This document shows, piece by piece, positions 38,501 to 47,457 of a DNA stretch of 60,000 bases (position 1 is the stretch's first letter; every line of letters starts with the position of its first letter). The stretch covers positions 19,036,001 to 19,096,000 of the forward strand of contig OU612072.1 in NCBI GenBank assembly GCA_914767715.1, read 5' to 3'. Origin of the DNA: Membranipora membranacea (Eukaryota; Bryozoa; Gymnolaemata; Cheilostomatida; Membraniporidae). The position numbers were made by a program, and so were the translations under genes. Under the pieces are notes generated by a model, which worked only from the letters and a program-made list of their open reading frames with translations, did not search any database and had not been told where the DNA came from.

Positions 38501-38534
38501 AAACTCGCTCTAATTCCTGTTCTATTTATCGTAG
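35530..38534 (+). repeat. Rearranged relative of 7.2-10.8 kb
   Basis: Units start at 35530, 35864, 36197, 36531, 36865, 37200, 37534, 37867 and 38201. Unit 35864 matches 7169, 36531 matches 8171, 37200 matches 9840, 37534 matches 10174, 37867 matches 10507 and 38201 matches 10841. Unit 36197 is a chimera of the 7503 and 7837 types. Unit 36865 has the right-hand tags of 36197 (GTTAGCAGG and TTTTTCCTTGG), so a right half was duplicated or converted between these two units. Confidence 0.82.
36197..36530 (+). repeat. Chimeric unit (7503-type left, 7837-type right)
   Basis: The left side has GGGATTTTG and GAGCCTTCC, as in unit 7503. The right side has CAGTTTTAAAG, TTGCCTACG and a following CCTTGGATC, as in unit 7837 and its junction. 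In the 7-8 kb copy these are two separate neighbours, so one unit is missing here. The switch lies between about 36325 and 36381. Confidence 0.7.
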
Positions 38535-40551
38535 GATCTTGATATTCGGGACTTAGAATGAGGCCAATGAGGCCATCAACTGGTCAAAGTTTGAAAGAAT
38601 TCCGATGGCTATTTCAATTTTGAGCCTGCCGTTTGGCATGTTTTTTTATGACAAAAGTGGCCCTCGTTAAAAAGGTTGCTGACGCCAAACAAAGAGGGGC
38701 AGTCCCGAACGGGTTTCAGTTTCAAAGTCAGCATGAAATTGCCTACGTTATAGAGCAGGTTAGAAGGAAATCTATTTTTTAAACTGGCCGTAAAAAAACC
38801 AAGGGTCCCCCCTTTGTTACTTTTTTAAATTTTATACTCGCTCTAATTCCTGTTCTATTTATCGTAGGATCTTGATATTCGGGACTTAGAATGAGGCCAA
38901 TGAGACCATCAACTGGTCAGAGTTTGAAAGAATTCCGATGGCTATTTCAAATTTGACCCTGCCGTTTGACATGTTTTTTATGACAAAAGTGGCCCAGGTT
39001 AAAAAGGTTGCTGACGCCAAACAAAGAGGAGCAGTCCCGAACGGGTTTCAGTTTCATAGTCAGCATGAAATTGCCTACGTTATAGAGCAGGTTAGAAGGA
39101 AATCTATTTTTTAAACCGGCCGTAAAAAAAACCAAGGGTCCCCCTTTGTTACTTTTTTAAATTTTAACTCGCTCTAATTCCTGTTCTATTTATCCTAGGA
39201 TCTTGATATTCGGGACTTAGAATGAGGCCAATGAGGCCATCAACCGGTCAGAGTTTGAAAGAATTCCGATTGCTATTTCAAATTTGAGCCTGCCGTTTGG
39301 CATGTTTTTTTATGACAAAAGTGGCCAAGGTTAAAAAGGTTGCTGACGCCAAAAAAAGAGGAGCAGTCCCGAACGGGTTTCAGTTTCAAAGTCAGCATGA
39401 AATTTCCTACGTTATAGAGCAGGTTAGAAGGAATATATTTTTTAAACCGGCCGTAAATAAAACCAAGGGTCCCCCCTTTGTTACTTTTTAAAATTTTAAA
39501 CTCTCTCTAATTCCTGTTCTATTTATCGGAGGATCTTGATATTCAGGAGTTAGAATGAGGCCAATGAGGCCATCGACTGGTCAGAGTTTGAAAGAATTCC
39601 AATTGCTATTTCAAATTTGAGCCTGCCTTTTGGCATGTTTTTTCATGACAAAAGTGGCCCTCGTTAAAAAGGTTGCTGACGCCAAACAAAGAGGGGCAGT
39701 CCCGAACAGGTTTCAGTTTCAAAGTCAGCATGAAATTGCCTACGTTATAGAGCAGGTTAGAAGGAAATCTATTTTTTAAACTGGCCGTAAAAAAAACCAA
39801 GGGTCCCCCCTTTGTTACCTTTTTAAATTTTAACTCGCTCTAATTCCTGTTCTATTTATCCTAGGATCTTGATATTCGGGACTTAGAAAGAGGCCAATGA
39901 GGCCATCAACTGGTCAGAGTTTGAAAGAATTCCGATTGCTATTTCAAATTTGAGCCTGCCTTTTGGCATGTTTTTTCATGACAAAAGTGGCCCTCGTTAA
40001 AAAGGTTGCTGACGCCAAACAAAGAGGAGCAGTCCCGAACGGGTTTCAGTTTCAAAGTCAGCATGAAATTGCCTACGTTATAGAGCAGGTTAGAAGGAAA
40101 TCTATTCTTTAAACTGGCCGTAAAAAAAACCAAGGGTCCCCCTTGTTACTTTTTTTAATTTTAAACTCGCTCTAATTCCTGTTCTATTTATCCTAGGATC
40201 TTGATATTCGGGACTTAGAATGAGGCCAATGAGGCCATCAACTGCTCAGAGTTTGAAAGAATTCCGATTGCTAATTCAAATTTGAGCCTGCCTTTAGGCA
40301 TGTTTTTTCATGACAAAAGTGGCCCTCGTTAAAAAGGTTGCTGACGCCAAACAAAGAGGAGCAGTCCCGAACGGGTTTCAGTTTCAAAGTCAGCATGAAA
40401 TTGCCTACGTTATAGAGCAGGTTAGAGGGAAATCAATTTTTTAAACTGGTCGTAAAAAAACCAAGAGTCCCCCCTTTGTTACTTTTTTAAATTTTAAACT
40501 CGCTCTAATTCCTGTTCTATTTATCGTAGGATCTTGATATTCGGGACTTAG

Positions 40552-40569
40552 AATGAGACCAATGAGGCC
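40552..40569 (+). repeat. 9-bp direct duplication AATGAGGCC x2 inside the unit
   Basis: Most units carry AATGAGGCC twice in a row at unit positions 23-40; here the first copy has one change (GAGACC). Units starting at 509 and 835 have only one copy, which explains their 325-326 bp length. The change is either a loss by slippage in those two neighbours or a relic of the state before duplication. Confidence 0.85.
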
Positions 40570-40591
40570 ATCAACTGGTCAGAGTTTGAAA

Positions 40592-40597
40592 GAATTC
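40592..40597. other. Conserved EcoRI site, one per unit
   Basis: GAATTC lies at unit positions 63-68 and is retained in the great majority of units, so EcoRI should cut this array into a ~334-bp ladder. It is lost where the flanking text reads GAAAAAATTCC (for example units 8171, 9506, 36531, 46863, 47458) or GAAAGATTTTCC (units 12507, 48126). A second site appears in a few units: 4395-4400, 5731-5736, 50024-50029, 54694-54699 and 57031-57036. Confidence 0.9.
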
Positions 40598-40608
40598 CGA
40601 TGGCTATT

Positions 40609-40618
40609 TCAAATTTGA
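40609..40618. other. 10-bp perfect palindrome TCAAATTTGA
   Basis: This sequence is identical to its reverse complement and occurs in most units at positions 80-89. Type D units change it to TCAAATTCGA, which breaks the symmetry. It could be a protein-binding dyad or a chance feature of AT-rich sequence; nothing here decides between these. Confidence 0.7.
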
Positions 40619-43192
40619 CCCTGCCGTTTAGCATGTTTTTTTATGACAAAAGTGGCCCAGGTTAAAAAGGTTGCTGACGCCAAACAAAGAGGAGCAGTCC
40701 CGAACGGGTTTCAGTTTCAAAGTCAGCATGAAATTGCCTACGTTATAGAGCAGGTTAGAAGGAAATCAATTTTTTAAGCTGGCCGTAAAAAAAACCAAGG
40801 GTCCCCCCTTTGTTACTTTTTTAAATTTTAAACTCGCTCTAATTCCTGTTCTATTTATCGTAGGATCTTGATATTCGGGACTTAGAATGAGGCCAATGAG
40901 GCCATCAACTGGTCAAAGTTTGAAAGAATTCCGATGGCTATTTCAATTTTGAGCCTGCCGTTTGGCATGTTTTTTTATGACAAAAGTGGCCCTCGTTAAA
41001 AAGGTTGCTGACGCCAAACAAAGAGGGGCAGTCCCGAACGGGTTTCAGTTTCAAAGTCAGCATGAAATTGCCTACGTTATAGAGCAGGTTAGAAGGAAAT
41101 CTATTTTTTAAACTGGCCGTAAAAAAACCAAGGGTCCCCCCTTTGTTACTTTTTTAAATTTTATACTCGCTCTAATTCCTGTTCTATTTATCGTAGGATC
41201 TTGATATTCGGGACTTAGAATGAGGCCAATGAGACCATCAACTGGTCAGAGTTTGAAAGAATTCCGATGGCTATTTCAAATTTGACCCTGCCGTTTGACA
41301 TGTTTTTTATGACAAAAGTGGCCCAGGTTAAAAAGGTTGCTGACGCCAAACAAAGAGGAGCAGTCCCGAACGGGTTTCAGTTTCATAGTCAGCATGAAAT
41401 TGCCTACGTTATAGAGCAGGTTAGAAGGAAATCTATTTTTTAAACCGGCCGTAAAAAAAACCAAGGGTCCCCCTTTGTTACTTTTTTAAATTTTAACTCG
41501 CTCTAATTCCTGTTCTATTTATCCTAGGATCTTGATATTCGGGACTTAGAATGAGGCCAATGAGGCCATCAACCGGTCAGAGTTTGAAAGAATTCCGATT
41601 GCTATTTCAAATTTGAGCCTGCCGTTTGGCATGTTTTTTTATGACAAAAGTGGCCAAGGTTAAAAAGGTTGCTGACGCCAAAAAAAGAGGAGCAGTCCCG
41701 AACGGGTTTCAGTTTCAAAGTCAGCATGAAATTTCCTACGTTATAGAGCAGGTTAGAAGGAATATATTTTTTAAACCGGCCGTAAATAAAACCAAGGGTC
41801 CCCCCTTTGTTACTTTTTAAAATTTTAAACTCTCTCTAATTCCTGTTCTATTTATCGGAGGATCTTGATATTCAGGAGTTAGAATGAGGCCAATGAGGCC
41901 ATCGACTGGTCAGAGTTTGAAAGAATTCCAATTGCTATTTCAAATTTGAGCCTGCCTTTTGGCATGTTTTTTCATGACAAAAGTGGCCCTCGTTAAAAAG
42001 GTTGCTGACGCCAAACAAAGAGGGGCAGTCCCGAACAGGTTTCAGTTTCAAAGTCAGCATGAAATTGCCTACGTTATAGAGCAGGTTAGAAGGAAATCTA
42101 TTTTTTAAACTGGCCGTAAAAAAAACCAAGGGTCCCCCCTTTGTTACCTTTTTAAATTTTAACTCGCTCTAATTCCTGTTCTATTTATCCTAGGATCTTG
42201 ATATTCGGGACTTAGAAAGAGGCCAATGAGGCCATCAACTGGTCAGAGTTTGAAAGAATTCCGATTGCTATTTCAAATTTGAGCCTGCCTTTTGGCATGT
42301 TTTTTCATGACAAAAGTGGCCCTCGTTAAAAAGGTTGCTGACGCCAAACAAAGAGGAGCAGTCCCGAACGGGTTTCAGTTTCAAAGTCAGCATGAAATTG
42401 CCTACGTTATAGAGCAGGTTAGAAGGAAATCTATTCTTTAAACTGGCCGTAAAAAAAACCAAGGGTCCCCCTTGTTACTTTTTTTAATTTTAAACTCGCT
42501 CTAATTCCTGTTCTATTTATCCTAGGATCTTGATATTCGGGACTTAGAATGAGGCCAATGAGGCCATCAACTGCTCAGAGTTTGAAAGAATTCCGATTGC
42601 TAATTCAAATTTGAGCCTGCCTTTAGGCATGTTTTTTCATGACAAAAGTGGCCCTCGTTAAAAAGGTTGCTGACGCCAAACAAAGAGGAGCAGTCCCGAA
42701 CGGGTTTCAGTTTCAAAGTCAGCATGAAATTGCCTACGTTATAGAGCAGGTTAGAGGGAAATCAATTTTTTAAACTGGTCGTAAAAAAACCAAGAGTCCC
42801 CCCTTTGTTACTTTTTTAAATTTTAAACTCGCTCTAATTCCTGTTCTATTTATCGTAGGATCTTGATATTCGGGACTTAGAATGAGACCAATGAGGCCAT
42901 CAACTGGTCAGAGTTTGAAAGAATTCCGATGGCTATTTCAAATTTGACCCTGCCGTTTAGCATGTTTTTTTATGACAAAAGTGGCCCAGGTTAAAAAGGT
43001 TGCTGACGCCAAACAAAGAGGAGCAGTCCCGAACGGGTTTCAGTTTCAAAGTCAGCATGAAATTGCCTACGTTATAGAGCAGGTTAGAAGGAAATCAATT
43101 TTTTAAGCTGGCCGTAAAAAAAACCAAGGGTCCCCCCTTTGTTACTTTTTTAAATTTTAAACTCGCTCTAATTCCTGTTCTATTTATCCTAG

Positions 43193-45529
43193 GATCTTGA
43201 TATTCGGGATTTTGAATGAGGCCAATGAGGCCATCAACTGGTCAGGGTTTGAAAGAATTCCAATTGCTATTTCAAATTTGAGCCTGCCTTTTGGCATGTT
43301 TTTTCATGACAAAAGTGGCCCTCGTTAAAAAAGTTGCTGACGCCAAACAAAGAGGAGCAGTCCCGAACGGGTTCCAGTTTCAAAGTCAGCATGAAATTGC
43401 CTACGTTATAGAGCAGGTTAGAAGGAAATCAATTTTTTAAGCTGGCCGTAAAAAAAACCAAGGGTCCCCCCTTTGTTACTTTTTTAAATTTAAACTCGCT
43501 CTAATCCCTGTTCTATTTATCGTAGGATCTTGATATTCGGGACTTAGAATGAGGCCAATGAGGCCATCAACTGGTCAGAGTTTGAAAGAATTCACCTTGC
43601 TATTTCAAATTCGAGCCTGCCGTTTGGCATGTTTTTTTATGACAAAAGTGGCCCTCGTTAAAAAGGTTGCTGACGCCAAACAAAGAGGGGCAGTCCCGAA
43701 CGGGTTTCAGTTTCAAAGTCAGCATGAAATTGCCTACGTTATAGAGCAGGTTAAAAGGAAATCTATTTTTTAAACTGGCCGTAAAAAAAACCAAGGGTCC
43801 CCCCTTTGTTACTTTTTTAATATTTAAACTCGCTCTAATTCCTGTTCTATTTATCCTAGGATCTTGATATTCGGGACTTAGAATGAGGCCAATGAGGCCA
43901 TCAACTGGTCAGAGTTTGAAAGAATTCACCTTGCTATTTCAAATTTGAGCCTGCCTTTTGGCATGTTTTTTCATGACAAAAGTGGCCCTCGTTAAAAAGG
44001 TTGCTGACGCCAAACAAAGAGGGGCAGTCCCGAACGGGTTTCAGTTGCAAAGTCAGCATGAAATTGCTTACGTTATAGAGCAGGTTAGAAGGAAATCAAT
44101 TTTTTAAGCTGGCCGTAAAAAAAACCAAGGGTCCCCCCTTTGTTACTTTTTTAAATTTTAAACTCGCTCTAATTCCCGTTCTATTTATCGTAGGATCTTG
44201 ATATTCGGGACTTAGAATGAGACCAATGAGGCCATCAACTGGTCAGAGTTTGAAAGAATTCCGATTGCTATTTCAAATTTGAGCCTGCCTTTTGGCATGT
44301 TTTTTCATGACAAAAGTGGCCCTCGTTAAAAAGGTTGCTGACGCCAAACAAAGAGGGGCAGTCCCGAACGGGTTTCAGTTGCAAAGTCAGCATGAAATTG
44401 CTTACGTTATAGAGCAGGTTAGAAGGAAATCAATTTTTTAAGCTGGCCGTAAAAAAAACCAAGGGTCCCCCCTTTGTTACTTTTTTAAATTTTAAACTCG
44501 CTCTAATTCCCGTTCTATTTATCGTAGGATCTTGATATTCGGGACTTAGAATGAGACCAATGAGGCCATCAACTGGTCAGAGTTTGAAAGAATTCACCTT
44601 GCTATTTCAAATTTGAGCCTGCCTTTTGGCATGTTTTTTCATGACAAAAGTGGCCCTCGATAAAAAGGTTGCTGACGCCAAACAAAGAGGGGCAGTCCCG
44701 AACGGGTTTCAGTTGCAAAGTCAGCATGAAATTGCTTACGTTATAGAGCAGGTTAGAAGGAAATCAATTTTTTAAGCTGGCCGTAAAAAAAACCAAGGGT
44801 CCCCCCTTTGTTACTTTTTTAAATTTTAAACTCGCTCTAATTCCCGTTCTATTTATCGTAGGATCTTGATATTCGGGACTTAGAATGAGACCAATGAGGC
44901 CATCAACTGGTCAGAGTTTGAAAGAATTCCGATTGCTATTTCAAATTTGAGCCTGCCTTTTGGCATGTTTTTTCATGACAAAAGTGGCCCTCGTTAAAAA
45001 GGTTGCTGACGCCAAACAAAGAGGAGCAATCCCGAACGGGTTTCAGTTTCAAAGTCAGCATGAAATTGCCTACGTTATAGAGCAGGTAAGAGGGAAATCA
45101 ATTTTTTAAGCTGGCCGTAAAAAAAACCAAGGGTCCCCCCTTTGTTACTTTTTTAAATTTAAAACTCGCTCTAATTCCTGTTATATTTATCATAGGATCT
45201 TGATATTCAGGACTTAGAATGAGGCCAATGAGGCCATCAAATGGTCAGAGTTTGAAAGAATTCCGATGGCTATTTCATATTTGAGCCTGCCGTTTGGCAT
45301 GTTTTTTTATGACAAAAGTGGCCCAGGTTAAAAAGGTTGCTGACGCCAAACAAAGAGGAGCAGTCCCGAACGGGTTTCAGTTTTAAAGTCAGCATGAAAT
45401 TGCCTACGTCATAGAGCAGGTTAGAAGGAAATCTATTTTTTAAACTGGCCGTAAAAAAAACCAAGGGTCCCCCCTTTGTTACTTTTTTAAATTTTAAACT
45501 CGCTCCAATTCCTGTTCTATTTATCGGAG
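43193..45529 (+). repeat. C, D' and locally amplified N/E units
   Basis: Units start at 43193 (C), 43526 (D'), 43860 (N), 44194, 44528, 44862 (E) and 45196 (F). Units 44194 and 44528 both carry the N right half (GGGGCAG, CAGTTGCAAAG, TTGCTTACG) and an E-like start (GAGACC). Unit 44194 reads CCGATTGC like E, while 44528 reads CACCTTGC like N. All three N-like units are followed by TTCCCGTTC at the unit end. This is single-unit amplification with shuffled left halves. Confidence 0.8.
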
Positions 45530-46528
45530 GATCTTGATATTCAGGAGTTAGAATGAGGCCAATGAGGCCATCGACTGGTCAGAGTTTGAAAGAATTCCAA
45601 TTGCTATTTCAAATTTGAGCCTGCCTTTTGGCATGTTTTTTCATGACAAAAGTGGCCCAGGTTAAAAAGGTTGCTGACGCCAAACAAAGAGGAGCAGTCC
45701 CGAACGGGTTTCAGTTTCAAAGTCAGCATGAAATTGCCTACGTTATAGAGCAGGTTAGAAGGAAATCTATTCTTTAAACTGGCCGTAAAAAAAACCAAGG
45801 GTCCCCCTTGTTACTTTTTTTAATTTTAAACTCGCTCTAATTCCTGTTCTATTTATCCTAGGATCTTGATATTCGGGACTTAGAATGAGGCCAATGAGGC
45901 CATCAACTGCTCAGAGTTTGAAAGAATTCCGATTGCTAATTCAAATTTGAGCCTGCCTTTAGGCATGTTTTTTCATGACAAAAGTGGCCCTCGTTAAAAA
46001 GGTTGCTGACGCCAAACAAAGAGGAGCAGTCCCGAACGGGTTTCAGTTTCAAAGTCAGCATGAAATTGCCTACGTTATAGAGCAGGTTAGAGGGAAATCA
46101 ATTTTTTAAACTGGTCGTAAAAAAACCAAGAGTCCCCCCTTTGTTACTTTTTTAAATTTTAAACTCGCTCTAATTCCTGTTCTATTTATCGTAGGATCTT
46201 GATATTCGGGACTTAGAATGAGACCAATGAGGCCATCAACTGGTCAGAGTTTGAAAGAATTCCGATGGCTATTTCAAATTTGACCCTGCCGTTTAGCATG
46301 TTTTTTTATGACAAAAGTGGCCCAGGTTAAAAAGGTTGCTGACGCCAAACAAAGAGGAGCAGTCCCGAACGGGTTTCAGTTTCAAAGTCAGCATGAAATT
46401 GCCTACGTTATAGAGCAGGTTAGAAGGAAATCAATTTTTTAAGCTGGCCGTAAAAAAAACCAAGGGTCCCCCCTTTGTTACTTTTTTAAATTTTAAACTC
46501 GCTCTAATTCCTGTTCTATTTATCCTAG

Positions 46529-46862
46529 GATCTTGATATTCGGGATTTTGAATGAGGCCAATGAGGCCATCAACTGGTCAGGGTTTGAAAGAATTCCAAT
46601 TGCTATTTCAAATTTGAGCCTGCCTTTTGGCATGTTTTTTCATGACAAAAGTGGCCCTCGTTAAAAAGGTTGCTGACGCCAAACAAAGAGGGGCAGTCCC
46701 GAACGGGTTTCAGTTTCAAAGTCAGCATGAAATTGCCTACGTTATAGAGCAGGTTAAAAGGAAATCTATTTTTTAAACTGGCCGTAAAAAAAACCAAGGG
46801 TCCCCCCTTTGTTACTTTTTTAATATTTAAACTCGCTCTAATTCCTGTTCTATTTATCCTAG
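46529..46862 (+). repeat. Chimeric C/D' unit
   Basis: The left side has the C tags GTCAGGGTTTG, CCAATTGC and CCTTTTGGC. The right side has the D' tags GTTAAAAAGG, GAGGGGCAG, CAGGTTAAAAGG and TTTTTTAATATTT. In the sister cassette these are two units (43193 and 43526). The switch lies between about 46650 and 46668. One unit was lost in the exchange. Confidence 0.75.
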
Positions 46863-47123
46863 GATCTTGATATTCGGGACTTAGAATGAGGCCAATGAGG
46901 CCATCAACTGGTCAGAGTTTGAAAAAATTCCAATTGCTATTTCAAATTTGAGCCTGCCGTTTGGCATGTTTCAGTTTCAAAGTCAGCATGAAATTGCCTA
47001 CGTTATAGAGCAGGTAAGAGGGAAATCAATTTTTTAAGCTGGCCGTAAAAAAAACCAAGGGTCCCCCCTTTGTTACTTTTTTAAATTTAAAACTCGCTCT
47101 AATTCCTGTTATATTTATCATAG
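46863..47123 (+). repeat. Truncated 261-bp unit with 73-bp internal deletion
   Basis: The left part up to GGCATGTTT matches the 47458-type unit (GAAAAAATTCC, CCGTTTGGC). The right part from TTTCAG onward matches the E unit at 44862. Unit positions 106 and 179 are joined, removing 73 bp. The junction at 46968-46971 has GTTT, present at both parental breakpoints, so it looks like a microhomology-mediated join between two different unit types. This is the only unit in the window shortened by more than 10 bp. Confidence 0.88.
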
Positions 47124-47457
47124 GATCTTGATATTCAGGACTTAGAATGAGGCCAATGAGGCCATCAAATGGTCAGAGTTTGAAAGAATTCCGATGGCTA
47201 TTTCATATTTGAGCCTGCCGTTTGGCATGTTTTTTTATGACAAAAGTGGCCCAGGTTAAAAAGGTTGCTGACGCCAAACAAAGAGGAGCAGTCCCGAACG
47301 GGTTTCAGTTTTAAAGTCAGCATGAAATTGCCTACGTCATAGAGCAGGTTAGAAGGAAATCTATTTTTTAAACTGGCCGTAAAAAAAACCAAGGGTCCCC
47401 CCTTTGTTACTTTTTTAAATTTTAAACTCGCTCTAATTCCTGTTCTATTTATCCTTG

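Larger units (their letters stand above)
40540..40704. other. Inverted repeat TTCGGGAC ... GTCCCGAA within each unit
   Basis: TTCGGGAC at 40540-40547 is the exact reverse complement of GTCCCGAA at 40697-40704, with 149 bp between them. The right arm is extended into CCCGAACGGG (40699-40708), itself a short CCCG/CGGG hairpin with a 2-base loop. Units with TTCGGGATTTT instead of TTCGGGACTTA keep seven of the eight bases. The right arm is among the most constant parts of the unit. A duplex-forming or dimeric binding role is inference only. Confidence 0.65.
40530..40863 (+). repeat. Representative 334-bp satellite unit (type A')
   Basis: This unit is offered as a reference copy. In order from its first base: GATCTTGATATT (unit positions 1-12); TTCGGGAC (11-18); AATGAGGCC doubled with one substitution (23-40); an EcoRI site GAATTC (63-68); the palindrome TCAAATTTGA (80-89); a T7 run (107-113); GTCCCGAA followed by CGGG (168-179); a purine-rich stretch around 200-240; an A8 run; AAGGG then a C6 run and TTTG; and an AT-rich end with TTTTTTAAATTTTAAA. 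GC is about 40%, highest around positions 120-180 (about half) and lowest in the last third. I see no strong internal subrepeat apart from the 9-bp doublet. The length is close to two nucleosome repeats, which is suggestive only. Confidence 0.93.
38535..43192 (+). repeat. 7-unit HOR, 2329 bp, two copies
   Basis: The copies 38535-40863 and 40864-43192 have the same length. The stretches I compared directly, including most of the first unit, are identical. Unit starts in the first copy are 38535, 38868, 39199, 39532, 39865, 40197 and 40530. Shared private tags include GGTCAAAGTTTG, TTTCAATTTTGAG, CTCTCTCTAA, ATTCAGGAGTTAG, CATCGACTGG, CCCGAACAGG and GTCCCCCTTGTTAC. This is among the youngest duplications in the window. 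Confidence 0.92.
45530..47457 (+). repeat. Units with a chimera and a truncated copy
   Basis: Units start at 45530, 45862 (M), 46195 (A'), 46529 (C/D' chimera), 46863 (truncated, 261 bp) and 47124 (F). The order M, A', C/D' chimera, truncated E-like unit, F is a shortened version of the M-A'-C-D'-N-E-F cassette at 42526-45529. Unit 45530 starts like 39532 (ATTCAGGAGTTAG) but ends like 39865 (ATTCTTTAAACTGG, GTCCCCCTTG), so it is also mixed. Confidence 0.82.

Noticed and set aside
40530-40863. CENP-B box (TTCG, then A, then CGGG at fixed spacing).
   Set aside because: TTCG occurs at unit positions 11-14, but the required A and CGGG do not follow at the right spacing. The reverse orientation around CCCGAACGGG also fails.
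40530-40863. Internal 167-bp half-repeat (dimeric origin of the 334-bp unit).
   Set aside because: Comparing the two halves shows only short matches such as TTTCAAA and AGCATG at unequal spacing, no more than expected by chance.
38535-43192. CRISPR array or phage-like repeat cluster.
   Set aside because: Repeats are 334 bp with no spacers and no cas-like genes; the whole unit repeats.
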